Shown here: one piece after another, positions 24,466 to 32,287 of the stretch
Layout: the number at the start of each line of letters is the position of its first letter
Position numbering within the stretch: position 1 is the stretch's first letter
Assembly: GCA_040756905.1 (NCBI GenBank)
Contig: JBFLYD010000017.1
Coordinates: 1-41,988 of the forward strand
Source of the DNA: Acidobacteriota bacterium
GTDB taxonomy: Bacteria > Acidobacteriota > Aminicenantia > JBFLYD01
DNA length: 41,988 nt
Reading direction: 5' to 3'
The notes under the pieces: model-generated
Database searches by the model: none
What the model was told of the DNA's origin: nothing
Seen by the model: only the letters and a program-made list of their open reading frames with translations
Translations under genes and position numbers: made by a program

Positions 24466-25607
24466 ATGAATTTTTTAAAAATGAGATACAAAAATGTTGA
24501 AGAAATGATCATTAAAAGAGAAAGAGAGCGAAACATTTCTGAATATCCAAAACTTTCAACAAACCACCCTGAGATTGGAGGACCTATTGCAAATCCCAGG
24601 TCGATTAATGCAGTAAATATACTCAAAGCTTTTCCCCTTTCTTTCTCATCCACCTCAGTCACAGCCATTGTAAGCAGGTTTGGAAATAGAAATCCCATCC
24701 CTCCTCCATAGATCAAACCTGAAATTATTACCATGGGATTTCCTCTGGCATAAGAAGTCAAAAATATTCCCAGACCCAGTATGTAAAAGGAGAAAAGCAC
24801 TGTTTCTCCTTTAGCCCAGAATTTGAATCTTCCACCTATAAAGAATCTGATCAAAACTGCAATAAGGGCAGCAGAGGTGAAAAAAAATCCAATTTTTACA
24901 GAGGGAAAATTTTTTATCCACAAAGGAACAAATGTATTCGTAGAGGAAAGTCCAAGTCCAAGAAAAAAAGAAAAAATTGATACTATAAGGAATTTCGAAT
25001 TTCTGATTAAACTGAAAAAATTTCTACTTTTAGTCGATTCTGTTCTTTTCCACTCAAATTTTATTCTGGAAGAAATAATTAATGCAGTTACGCACAGAAT
25101 AAAAGCGAACATGAAATAAAGAAAAAAACCAGTTTTCTCAATAATCCATTCTCCAATGAATGGCATAAATAAATTGGGGAGGAGAAAGAATATAGAAAGA
25201 ATACTTAGAACATGAGCTCTGTTTGTCTCATCTGAAAATATAACTGCCAATAACAGTAAAGAAATTAATATGGAAGAATAACTCATTCCCTGACCTGCTC
25301 TTACAAATATAAGAAAAAAACCCAATTTCTTTACAACCAAATAGCAGAACACAAAAAATGACAGGAAAATAAGCCCGGTTAGCAATATCCTCTTTGGATT
25401 TACAACATCGATTATCCAACCTATTATCGGCCTTGAGAAAAAAGTGAATATGAAATAGATTCCAACATAAATGCCCACTATATCTGGTGTTGCCCCTAAT
25501 TTTTTTAAGAAAAGTGGAAGAAGGAGCATCAGGGAATTTGTACAGTATAGTAGAAGAATAATAACATCAATTTGATAAATTTCTTTCGGGAAAAAAACTC
25601 TCTTCAT
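24438..25607 (-). CDS. Major facilitator superfamily transporter
   Basis: 389 residues with about 12 hydrophobic helices in two halves. The loop after helix 2 reads FFSRPIIGWIIDVVNPKRILL (about 54-74), the usual MFS loop G-x-x-x-D-x-x-x-(K/R)-(K/R) region. The second-half counterpart is weaker. Substrate cannot be told; drug/proton or sugar export are both possible. The C-terminus (FKKFIKRRSSPFL) is encoded within a terminator hairpin. Transcribed alone, with a possible promoter whose -35 is donated by repeat copy C. Confidence 0.8.
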   Translation of the reverse strand: MKRVFFPKEIYQIDVIILLLYCTNSLMLLLPLFLKKLGATPDIVGIYVGIYFIFTFFSRPIIGWIIDVVNPKRILLTGLIFLSFFVFCYLVVKKLGFFLIFVRAGQGMSYSSILISLLLLAVIFSDETNRAHVLSILSIFFLLPNLFMPFIGEWIIEKTGFFLYFMFAFILCVTALIISSRIKFEWKRTESTKSRNFFSLIRNSKFLIVSIFSFFLGLGLSSTNTFVPLWIKNFPSVKIGFFFTSAALIAVLIRFFIGGRFKFWAKGETVLFSFYILGLGIFLTSYARGNPMVIISGLIYGGGMGFLFPNLLTMAVTEVDEKERGKALSIFTALIDLGFAIGPPISGWFVESFGYSEMFRSLSLLMIISSTFLYLIFKKFIKRRSSPFL

Positions 25608-25659
25608 TAAGAATAATATGAAAAAATATCAAAAAATAACCCTATAAGCAAATTTATTG

Positions 25660-25704
25660 AAGAGGTCAACCATCCCCTTCGCTCAGAAGATAGTTGACCT
25701 TTCT
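25660..25704. repeat. Minimal family-1 element, copy C
   Basis: About 45 bp: AGAGGTCAACCATC at 25661-25674 and GATAGTTGACCTTTC at 25689-25703 with only 14 bases between, that is, two ends with the middle lost. Its left end faces the MFS gene with TTGACC, a 17-bp spacer and TATAGG; this may be that gene's promoter. Confidence 0.7.
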
Positions 25705-25725
25705 TAAAAATAACAAATTAGTGGG

Positions 25726-25754
25726 TTGACTTAGGTAAAATGGTAAAATAAAAT
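25726..25754 (+). promoter_or_regulatory. Promoter of the galT operon
   Basis: TTGACT (25726-25731), 17-bp spacer, TAAAAT (25749-25754). Predicted start near 25761, only about five bases before the 35-codon ORF. Confidence 0.55.
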
Positions 25755-25765
25755 TTAAGCCTGAA

Positions 25766-25873
25766 ATGAAAAAAATAAAGAAAAGAAAAAATGATGGAAG
25801 GTATGTAATCTATTATTCCTTTAAGGCAAAAAATAAATCTTCAAAGATTAAAAAGAAAAAAAAGAATGAATGA
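25766..25873 (+). CDS. 35-residue lysine-rich ORF coupled to galT
   Basis: A 35-residue frame, about half Lys/Arg, with a central GRYVIYYSFKA. Its stop overlaps the galT start (ATGAATGA, 8-base overlap). The ATG lies almost at the predicted transcription start and has no ribosome site. It may be a leader peptide controlling galT translation or a small nucleic-acid-binding protein; the aromatic-basic core is more than random lysine codons in AT-rich DNA would give, but I do not recognise it. Confidence 0.45.
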   Translation: MKKIKKRKNDGRYVIYYSFKAKNKSSKIKKKKKNE

Positions 25874-26834
25874 GCTGAGATTTCATCCATTTCTTAATGA
25901 ATGGGTAGCCATTGCTACTCATAGACAGAACAGAGATTTTTTACCACCTGAAGATTTCTGTCCTCTATGCCCAACGAAAGATAAACAAAAGCCAACAGAA
26001 ATTCCTGAGAAGAATTTTGAAATTGTTGTATTTGAAAATAAATATCCAACCTTTGTCTTAAATGCTCCTGAAGTTATTCAGGAAAATTTTTTAAAAAAAA
26101 GAAGAGCATCAGGAATATGTGAGGTTGTGGTCTATTCTCCAGATCATAATCTTCCTCTTGAAAAGTTTCCTCTCAAAAAAATTGAGAATTTAATCGAAGT
26201 CTGGATTGACAGGTATAAGGAGCTCTCGGAGGAAAAGTTCATAAAATATGTATTAATCTTTGAAAACAAAGGAAGGGAGATTGGAGTTACTCTCGATCAT
26301 CCCCATGGACAGATATATGCTTATCCCTACATTCCTCCAATTGTGAAAAAGGAGCTCAATTCTGCCTTAAATTATTTTAAAAAAAATAAAAAATGTTTAT
26401 TCTGTCAAATACTCTCCCATGAGGAAAATGAAAGAAAAAGAGTAGTGATAGAAAATAAAAGTTTCTTTGGTTTTATTCCTTTTTACGCAAGATATCCTTA
26501 TGAGGTTCATGTTTTTTCAAAAAGACATATCTGCTCTCTTAGAGAAATTGACAATTTTGATAAAAAAAACTTAGCTTCTATATTAAAATCTCTTGTTAAT
26601 AAATACAACAATCTTTTCGGTTTTCAAATGCCCTACATGATGGTTATTCATCAATCTCCCACTGATCAGAGAGATTATTCAAAATGGGTTCATTTTCATA
26701 TCGAATTTTACCCTCCCTATCGAACAAAGGATAAATTAAAATTTTTAGCCAGTTCTGAACAAGGAGCAGGCACATTCATAAACGATACACTTCCAGAGGA
26801 AAATGCAATAATCTTAAGAAATGTTAAAATTTAG
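25866..26834 (+). CDS. galT: Galactose-1-phosphate uridylyltransferase-like protein
   Basis: 322 residues. Two zinc-type pairs, C32-P-L-C35 and C177-L-F-C180, and the active-site HPHGQ (145-149, nucleophile H147) place it in the GalT branch of the HIT superfamily. The normal reaction transfers UMP between UDP-glucose and galactose-1-phosphate in the Leloir pathway; some homologues are ADP-glucose or AMP transferases, so substrate is not certain. No galK or galE is in the window. The ATG lacks a clear ribosome site, which fits coupling to the preceding mini-ORF. The next gene, a phosphofructokinase, would use the sugar phosphate produced. Confidence 0.85.
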   Translation: MNELRFHPFLNEWVAIATHRQNRDFLPPEDFCPLCPTKDKQKPTEIPEKNFEIVVFENKYPTFVLNAPEVIQENFLKKRRASGICEVVVYSPDHNLPLEKFPLKKIENLIEVWIDRYKELSEEKFIKYVLIFENKGREIGVTLDHPHGQIYAYPYIPPIVKKELNSALNYFKKNKKCLFCQILSHEENERKRVVIENKSFFGFIPFYARYPYEVHVFSKRHICSLREIDNFDKKNLASILKSLVNKYNNLFGFQMPYMMVIHQSPTDQRDYSKWVHFHIEFYPPYRTKDKLKFLASSEQGAGTFINDTLPEENAIILRNVKI

Positions 26835-26959
26835 AGAGATCTCTGAAAAAGTCCATCTGCTGCGTTGCAGTATCAGCTTTATCGCTCCAACGTACAGGAA
26901 GTACGCCTCCGCTCAAAGCTTCACTGCGCCTTGCATCTGGAGCTTTTTGAGAGATCTCT
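26835..26959. repeat. 125-bp long palindromic repeat
   Basis: Begins right after the galT stop. Ends are AGAGATCTCTGAAAAAGTCC and, inverted, AGAGATCTCTCAAAAAGCTCC; the middle folds around CGTAC-AGGAA-GTACG. The motif GCGCCTTGCATCTGGAGCTTTTT resembles a palindromic repeat I recall from many proteobacterial genomes. It is richer in GC than the flanks. As RNA it would form one long hairpin between galT and the phosphofructokinase gene. Confidence 0.75.
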
Positions 26960-26992
26960 TAGTATTTAGTGAAAGTCTAAAGGGAGAAAAAG

Positions 26993-28078
26993 ATGATTAA
27001 AAGAATTGGAATACTCACCGGCGGTGGAGATTGCCCGGGTCTAAACGCGGTAATAAGAGCAGTGGTCAAAATAGCAATAATGGAATTTGGAATCGAATGT
27101 TATGGTATAGAAGATGGCTATAAAGGTCTTGTAACAAAAAAGGTAAAAAAGCTCGAGCTGGATGATGTTGCTGGAATAATTGCTCGAGGAGGAACCATTC
27201 TTGGAACTTCAAATCGTGACAATCCGTTCAAGTGGCCTGTGATAATAAACGGAAAAAAAGAATATCGTGACTATTCAAATGAAGCATTGAAGACAATTGA
27301 ATACAATGAACTGGATGCTCTAATTATTGTAGGAGGTGATGGGACCCAATCCATTGGATATAAATTTCATGAATTAGGAGTACCAGTGATTGGCATTCCG
27401 AAAACCATAGATAATGATATCTCTGGAACCGATGTATCTTTCGGGTTTGATACAGCATTGAGTGTTGCTACAACATCCCTTGATAAACTTCATTCCACGG
27501 CTGAATCCCATCATAGAGTAATGGTCATGGAAGTAATGGGAAGGTATGCTGGATGGATAGCATTGCACGCCGGTGTTGCTGGAGGAGCAGATGTAATATT
27601 AATTCCAGAGATTCCTTTCAGAATTGAGAAGGTAGCTGAGAAAATTTCTGAGAGAGGAAAGAAAGGGAAAAGGTTCTCAATGGTTGTGGTTGCTGAAGGA
27701 GCAAAGCCAGAAGGAGGAGAAATGGTTTACAAAAAGAAAGTCGATGACCCTGATGCTCCATTTAGATTAGGCGGAATTGGTAATAAGGTAGGAGAAGAAG
27801 TTGAAAAACTCACAGACATTGAAACTCGTGTTACAGTTTTAGGACATCTTCAAAGAGGGGGAAGCCCCACCCCATTTGACAGACTCCTTGCAACAAGATT
27901 TGGATACCATGCGATTCTTTCAGCTATAAATGGAGACTCGGGAAAAATGGTTGCATTGAGATGTGCCAATATAATAACTATTCCAATAAAAGAAGCCATC
28001 GAAACATTAAGACGTGTATCTCCTGAATCTGATCTTGTAAAATTCGCCCAATCGATAGGCACATCTTTTGGGGTATAG
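26993..28078 (+). CDS. pfkA: 6-phosphofructokinase, probably ATP-dependent (group III type)
   Basis: 361 residues. Phosphorylates fructose-6-phosphate in glycolysis. The donor-binding motif is GGDGT (114-118); glycine in the fourth position goes with ATP, whereas PPi enzymes have Asp. PKTIDND (136-142) carries the catalytic D140 and a lysine (K137) where bacterial ATP enzymes of the E. coli type have glycine; this Gly/Lys combination is known from the mixed group III enzymes. Good ribosome site (AAAGGGAG). No strong promoter is visible, so it likely depends on the galT promoter across the long palindromic repeat. Confidence 0.9.
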   Translation: MIKRIGILTGGGDCPGLNAVIRAVVKIAIMEFGIECYGIEDGYKGLVTKKVKKLELDDVAGIIARGGTILGTSNRDNPFKWPVIINGKKEYRDYSNEALKTIEYNELDALIIVGGDGTQSIGYKFHELGVPVIGIPKTIDNDISGTDVSFGFDTALSVATTSLDKLHSTAESHHRVMVMEVMGRYAGWIALHAGVAGGADVILIPEIPFRIEKVAEKISERGKKGKRFSMVVVAEGAKPEGGEMVYKKKVDDPDAPFRLGGIGNKVGEEVEKLTDIETRVTVLGHLQRGGSPTPFDRLLATRFGYHAILSAINGDSGKMVALRCANIITIPIKEAIETLRRVSPESDLVKFAQSIGTSFGV

Positions 28079-28079
28079 G

Positions 28080-28180
28080 AAGTCCAACCATCCTCTGAAC
28101 GATATATCGACGAATATCTTAATACTTAATAAAGAATAAATTCTAAATAACTTCTGAGCAAAGGGGAGGGTTGACCTCTT
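28080..28180. repeat. Family-1 element, copy D (inverted orientation)
   Basis: Ends AAGTCCAACCATCC and GGGAGGGTTGACCTCTT. The inside (GAACGATATATCGACGAATATCTTAATACTT) is the reverse complement of the middle of copy B, so B and D are longer relatives in opposite orientation. It starts directly after the phosphofructokinase stop. Confidence 0.65.
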
Positions 28181-28224
28181 TTAAAATGATTGAAAAAAAG
28201 CAGGAATTTAGATAATATTCTTCT

Positions 28225-29100
28225 GTGAAAAGAGTATTGATCATTGGAAATCCACGAGCTGGTATCAGCAAAAAAGAAAAATATTACAAATTAATAAAAA
28301 ATTATCTTTCTGAGCACTTTGACCATGTAGAAATTATATTTTCCAAAGAAAAGGGAGAAAATCATTTAATAGCAAAACAGGAAAAGGATAATTATGATTT
28401 AATTGTGGCATGGGGAGGGGACGGCACAATCAATGAGGTAGGAACTGCACTCATCAATACAGAGAAACCCCTCGGAATTATTCCCGGTGGATCAGGAAAC
28501 GGGCTGGCAAGAGGATTAAACATTCCTTTAAATTTAAAACAAGCGCTCAATATTATTGCAAATGAAAGAGATATAAAAATAGATGTAGGAAAAATTAACG
28601 ATAAATATTTCTTGAATGTGGCTGGAGTAGGATTCGATGCAAAAATTTCTTACGACTTCAACTCTCAGATGAAAAAAAGAGGGATACTGGGATATATATA
28701 CTGTGGATTAATAAATTATTCAAATTTTAAACCATTTGAACTTGAAATTAATCAAAATGGAAATAAAATGGTTTTCTCCTCCATAATCATAACTGCTTTT
28801 GCAAATTTCAGAGAATACGGTGGGAAAGCAATCATTGCTCCTTTTGCATCTCCATATGATGGAATGCTTGACATCTGTATAGTTACTAAAATGCCTTTTT
28901 TAAAAGCTCTATCAAAGTTGAATTATTTATTCTCTGGAAAAATTCATAAACTTCCTACCTATCAAACTTTTAAAATAGAAAACCTAAAAATATCTCTCGA
29001 TAAACCTGAATACTTCCATTATGATGGAGAAATTGGATATCAAACTCAGGAAATAAATATATCTATTTTTTCTCGAGCTTTAAAAGTAAGGATTATTTAA
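28225..29100 (+). CDS. Diacylglycerol/lipid kinase family protein
   Basis: 291 residues. GGDGTINE (64-71) and PGGSGNGLARGL (87-98) are the nucleotide-binding and second glycine-rich motifs of the diacylglycerol kinase catalytic domain (YegS/DgkB/BmrU group). It would phosphorylate a membrane lipid with ATP; substrate unknown. The start is GTG 28225; the protein then begins with a normal first beta-strand (KRVLIIGNP). The ribosome site is poor. It converges on exbD with a 42-base gap in which I see no clear terminator. Confidence 0.85.
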   Translation: MKRVLIIGNPRAGISKKEKYYKLIKNYLSEHFDHVEIIFSKEKGENHLIAKQEKDNYDLIVAWGGDGTINEVGTALINTEKPLGIIPGGSGNGLARGLNIPLNLKQALNIIANERDIKIDVGKINDKYFLNVAGVGFDAKISYDFNSQMKKRGILGYIYCGLINYSNFKPFELEINQNGNKMVFSSIIITAFANFREYGGKAIIAPFASPYDGMLDICIVTKMPFLKALSKLNYLFSGKIHKLPTYQTFKIENLKISLDKPEYFHYDGEIGYQTQEINISIFSRALKVRII

Positions 29101-29142
29101 AAGAACTATTTTATGTTAAACTTGTAAATCCTGTTTTATTAA

Positions 29143-29565
29143 TTAATCTATCTCTTCGTGGGCCTTCTGCTCTGTAACTATTCCTAAAATTTCAATTCCC
29201 GCTTCTCTAATGATGTTCATGATTTTAACGATGGATCCATAATCCAGCTCAGCATCTGCTTTTAAGTACAATGTCTTATCAGTTCTGTTTTCAAAAAGCT
29301 CTTCTATTTTTGGCTTTAAGTTATTTTCGTTAACCTGTTCCTGATTCAGATAAATCGAACCATCAAATTTTATTGCAACAACAATCTGGTTTGCAGGATC
29401 AGGCTGGCCTACTGTGTTAGCTGCTTCAGGCAATCTTACATCAACACCTTTCTGAAGCATTGGAGTTACAACCATGAATATAATCAATAGAACTAAGAGG
29501 ACATCACAAAGAGGAACTACATTGGGTTCAGACTTTGCTTCGCCTGCACCTAATTCAACTCCCAT
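29143..29565 (-). CDS. exbD: ExbD/TolR-type biopolymer transport protein
   Basis: 140 residues: a short cytoplasmic start, one helix (about 17-40, VPLCDVLLVLLIIFMVVTPM) with the conserved intramembrane Asp (D21), then a periplasmic domain. Works with ExbB to use the proton gradient to drive TonB. Four bases after exbB; last gene of the tonB-exbB-exbD operon. Confidence 0.9.
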   Translation of the reverse strand: MGVELGAGEAKSEPNVVPLCDVLLVLLIIFMVVTPMLQKGVDVRLPEAANTVGQPDPANQIVVAIKFDGSIYLNQEQVNENNLKPKIEELFENRTDKTLYLKADAELDYGSIVKIMNIIREAGIEILGIVTEQKAHEEID

Positions 29566-29569
29566 TTAT

Positions 29570-30244
29570 TTATGCTCCTGTTTTTTGAATGAAAAACCCC
29601 ACAAGCTCAGATGAAGAGTTTGCCATTTCAGCAGAAAAAACCTCAATTTGATTCAAAAAGAAATTGTAAAACCAAACAGCTATTACCGCCACACCAATTC
29701 CAGTTCCAGTGGTAACAAGTGCTTCAGCAATTCCTGCTGCGACTGCACCTATTCCTCCAGAGCCTGTTATAGCCATGCCATGAAATGCGTTTATAATTCC
29801 AAAAACTGTGCCAAACAATCCAACAAATGGAGCTGTGCTTCCTATTGTAGCGAGGGCATTTAATCCTTTTTTAAAATCCTGAACTCCTATTAATGTCGCT
29901 CTTTCAATTGCTCTTTTGGATGATTCAATTTTTTCTTCAACCTTGTTTGTGGTTTCTAATTGATACATGAATTCCTCTAATCCTGCTGCAACTACTTTAG
30001 CTAAATGGGAATTCTTGTTTTTCTTATCTATGGCTAAAGTAATCGCATCTTTTGTTTTTCCCTCTTTTAATAATTTAGCCAATTGGGGTGCCAGCTTTCG
30101 AGATTGTTTTCTCGCTTTTGTATAGGTTATGATTTTCTCAATTCCAACTGTAAAAGTCCAGATAGAAAGAAAAAGCAATATGAAAACTACTCCCTTTGCT
30201 AAGGCTCCCATCTGCTGCCACATCTCAAGCAACCCGAACTGCAT
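29570..30244 (-). CDS. exbB: ExbB/TolQ/MotA-type proton channel protein
   Basis: 224 residues, three helices (about 15-33, 128-150 and 170-195) with a large cytoplasmic loop after the first. 'ALATIGSTAPFVGLFGTVFGI' (about 128-148) and the following TGTGIGVAVIAVW are the family signature. Forms the inner-membrane motor with ExbD. Ribosome site AAGGAGG before the ATG. Confidence 0.92.
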   Translation of the reverse strand: MQFGLLEMWQQMGALAKGVVFILLFLSIWTFTVGIEKIITYTKARKQSRKLAPQLAKLLKEGKTKDAITLAIDKKNKNSHLAKVVAAGLEEFMYQLETTNKVEEKIESSKRAIERATLIGVQDFKKGLNALATIGSTAPFVGLFGTVFGIINAFHGMAITGSGGIGAVAAGIAEALVTTGTGIGVAVIAVWFYNFFLNQIEVFSAEMANSSSELVGFFIQKTGA

Positions 30245-30277
30245 TTTTAAACCTCCTTTTTATTCTAAAATAAGTTT

Positions 30278-31012
30278 TTATTTCTTAAGTTCGAATGTAA
30301 CCGTAACAACAAAAATAACCGGCCTTGGCCTTCCACTAATGAATAATGGCTCATAGACCCATTGTCTCACAGCGTCAATAGCTGCCTGATCCAGAAGGGG
30401 AATAGACCTTAAAACTTTAACTGTCTGAACACGTCCATATATATCAGTCATCGCCTCTAAAATAACAATCCCTTCTACTCTCGCCTGAACTGCGATTGGA
30501 GGATATACAGGTTCCACTTTCTTTATTAATTTTGGCTGTTTGATATCTCCTATTGCTCTTACTGGAGCTTCTATATCACCTCCAACAACTCCTCCAATTA
30601 CTCCTCCAACAACTCCTCCAAGAACTCCTCCAATTACTCCTCCTTCTACTCCTCCTTCTACTCCTCCTTCGATTCCAATATCACTCAATACTTCTTCAGC
30701 AATTGTATCAGGGATCTCCATTGGAGCAACAAGCTTCCCTGGCTCAATTGGCTTAGTTTCCTTAACTTCTTTAGTTTGAGTTTCAGCCTGTTTTTTCTTT
30801 GCGGGTGGGGGTGGGGGTGGGGGAGGTGGGGGAGGTAGCGCCAAAAATGCTGTTGTAATGGAAAATTTTGGTAGATTCTGGGTTAGTAAAAGAGGTATAA
30901 TTATTGCAGACAATATAACAACTCCATGAATTATTATAGAAACAGGAAAAGTTATCCATTTTTTTGTTCTTTTTTTTGCCATTGTGGATACAATCATCCA
31001 TTCTTCAAACAT
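30278..31012 (-). CDS. tonB: TonB energy transducer with poly-Pro tract and GGV repeats
   Basis: 244 residues. The anchor helix (about 20-45) has S25-x3-H29, the SxxxH motif needed to couple to ExbB/ExbD. Then come eleven consecutive prolines (30803-30835), a Lys/Glu linker, eight tandem tetrapeptides of the type x-G-G-V (30575-30670) and a TonB C-terminal domain (about 155-244, with the KVEPVYPPIA start and final VTVTFELKK strand). It spans the periplasm and opens outer-membrane receptors. GGV-rich TonB linkers are common in Acidobacteriota. Start ATG 31012 has AGAGG upstream. Confidence 0.9.
   Translation of the reverse strand: MFEEWMIVSTMAKKRTKKWITFPVSIIIHGVVILSAIIIPLLLTQNLPKFSITTAFLALPPPPPPPPPPPAKKKQAETQTKEVKETKPIEPGKLVAPMEIPDTIAEEVLSDIGIEGGVEGGVEGGVIGGVLGGVVGGVIGGVVGGDIEAPVRAIGDIKQPKLIKKVEPVYPPIAVQARVEGIVILEAMTDIYGRVQTVKVLRSIPLLDQAAIDAVRQWVYEPLFISGRPRPVIFVVTVTFELKK
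30575..30670 (-). repeat. 12-bp tandem coding repeat (eight x-G-G-V units) in tonB
   Basis: Eight 12-nt units, each encoding x-G-G-V with x = E, E, E, I, L, V, I, V; the last unit ends in D. Such an array can gain or lose units by slippage in steps that keep the frame, changing linker length. Confidence 0.85.
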
Positions 31013-31054
31013 TTTATTTTTCCTCTCTTTTAAATAATCCTTTTATCAAATAAA

Positions 31055-31083
31055 ATTATAATTTTATTTTTTTCAATTTTCAA
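31055..31083 (-). promoter_or_regulatory. Promoter of tonB-exbB-exbD
   Basis: TTGAAA (31083-31078), 17-bp spacer, TATAAT (31060-31055) on the minus strand, about 43 bases before the tonB ATG. It separates this operon from the sec genes upstream. Confidence 0.6.
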
Positions 31084-31117
31084 GAAAAATTTTTCTCACA
31101 GTATCATATTATTTTCT

Positions 31118-32275
31118 TTATTTAAATCTCTTCTTTCTTAGATATTTTTCCCATAAGTATACAATCGAACAGCTCTGATAAATCGTAGAATAACTTCCCG
31201 TTATAACTCCAACAATCATGGTAAATGCGAACCCATTTATTATCTCTCCTCCAAATAAATAGAGGATCACAACAGTTACAAAGACAACTCCAGAAGTTAT
31301 AATTGTTCTACTTAAAGTTTGATTTATAGAATTATTCAGTATCTCTTCAAAATTATGCTTCTTCATTGATTTTAAATTATCCCTGACCCTATCGAAAATT
31401 ACTATCGTATCGTTTATAGAATATCCAACTATTGTTAACAATGCTGCAACTACATTGAGTGAGATTTCTTTATTAAAAAAAGATATGAATGCTAATGTAA
31501 CAAGTGTATCATGAAACAGTGTTATAACCCCAGCAATTCCATACTGAATTTTAAATCTTAATGCTATATAAACCAACATTCCAAGCAATGCCCAGATGAT
31601 AGCAAGAGTAGCCTTTTTTCTTAAATCTTTTCCAATCTGAGGCCCAACTATTTCAACTCCAAGAGTAGTGAAACTGCCTAAAAATGAATCCTTTTTTATT
31701 CCTTCCACAATTTTGCCATCAAGCCTAAGATTATACAATTCATCGTAATTAGTGATCAAACCCATTCTTCCATTTCTATATTCTATTATCTTTTTTGCAA
31801 TCTCACTTGCTCTTTTCCTATCATTTAAATAATTCTCAACAATTTTTGCTATTCGAATCTCATTTGAATTGTTTAGATCTATTTTCCCTTTTTTTAACTC
31901 TTGTTCTTCTTTTTCTGTTCTCATGATATCAACTATCAACTTCGCCATTCTTTCATGGTCTTCCATCCTTTCTTCTTCAAATTTTTTCTCGCTTATTCTT
32001 TGAGTTTTGATTAAAAACTCATTTCTTTCCCCAAACCTTTGAATCAGACTATCGCCCAGTCCAACTTTTGCAAGTTTTGATCGAATATCAGCTACTGTTG
32101 TGTCTTCTTTAAAAGCCAACTCAACCAGTGTTCCTCCAGAAAAATCAATTCCATATATGAAACCATCTTTTGAAATGTATGAGATTATTCCAAGAGCTAT
32201 TACAATTCCGCTCAAGACAAAGGCTAAGTATTTATACTTCATGAACTTAATGTTTGAGGTTTTAAAAAACTCCAT
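31118..32275 (-). CDS. secF: Protein translocase subunit SecF with enlarged periplasmic domain
   Basis: 385 residues. GIDFSGGTLVEL (42-53) after helix 1 and VEIVGPQIGK (207-216) before helix 2 are standard SecF marks, followed by five more helices. The stretch between those marks is about 150 residues, roughly 70 more than in E. coli SecF; the extra part (about 95-195) is charged and helical, with 'RNGRMGLITNYDELYNL' near its end, recalling a helix-hairpin-helix-like fold. SecF works with SecD to pull secreted proteins outward using the proton gradient. Twelve bases after secD. Confidence 0.9.
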   Translation of the reverse strand: MEFFKTSNIKFMKYKYLAFVLSGIVIALGIISYISKDGFIYGIDFSGGTLVELAFKEDTTVADIRSKLAKVGLGDSLIQRFGERNEFLIKTQRISEKKFEEERMEDHERMAKLIVDIMRTEKEEQELKKGKIDLNNSNEIRIAKIVENYLNDRKRASEIAKKIIEYRNGRMGLITNYDELYNLRLDGKIVEGIKKDSFLGSFTTLGVEIVGPQIGKDLRKKATLAIIWALLGMLVYIALRFKIQYGIAGVITLFHDTLVTLAFISFFNKEISLNVVAALLTIVGYSINDTIVIFDRVRDNLKSMKKHNFEEILNNSINQTLSRTIITSGVVFVTVVILYLFGGEIINGFAFTMIVGVITGSYSTIYQSCSIVYLWEKYLRKKRFK

Positions 32276-32287
32276 TAAAACTTCACC

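Noticed and set aside
30540-30779. Plus-strand Pro/Thr-repeat ORF
   Set aside because: It is the antisense of the tonB GGV repeat; the minus-strand TonB has an anchor and C-terminal domain.
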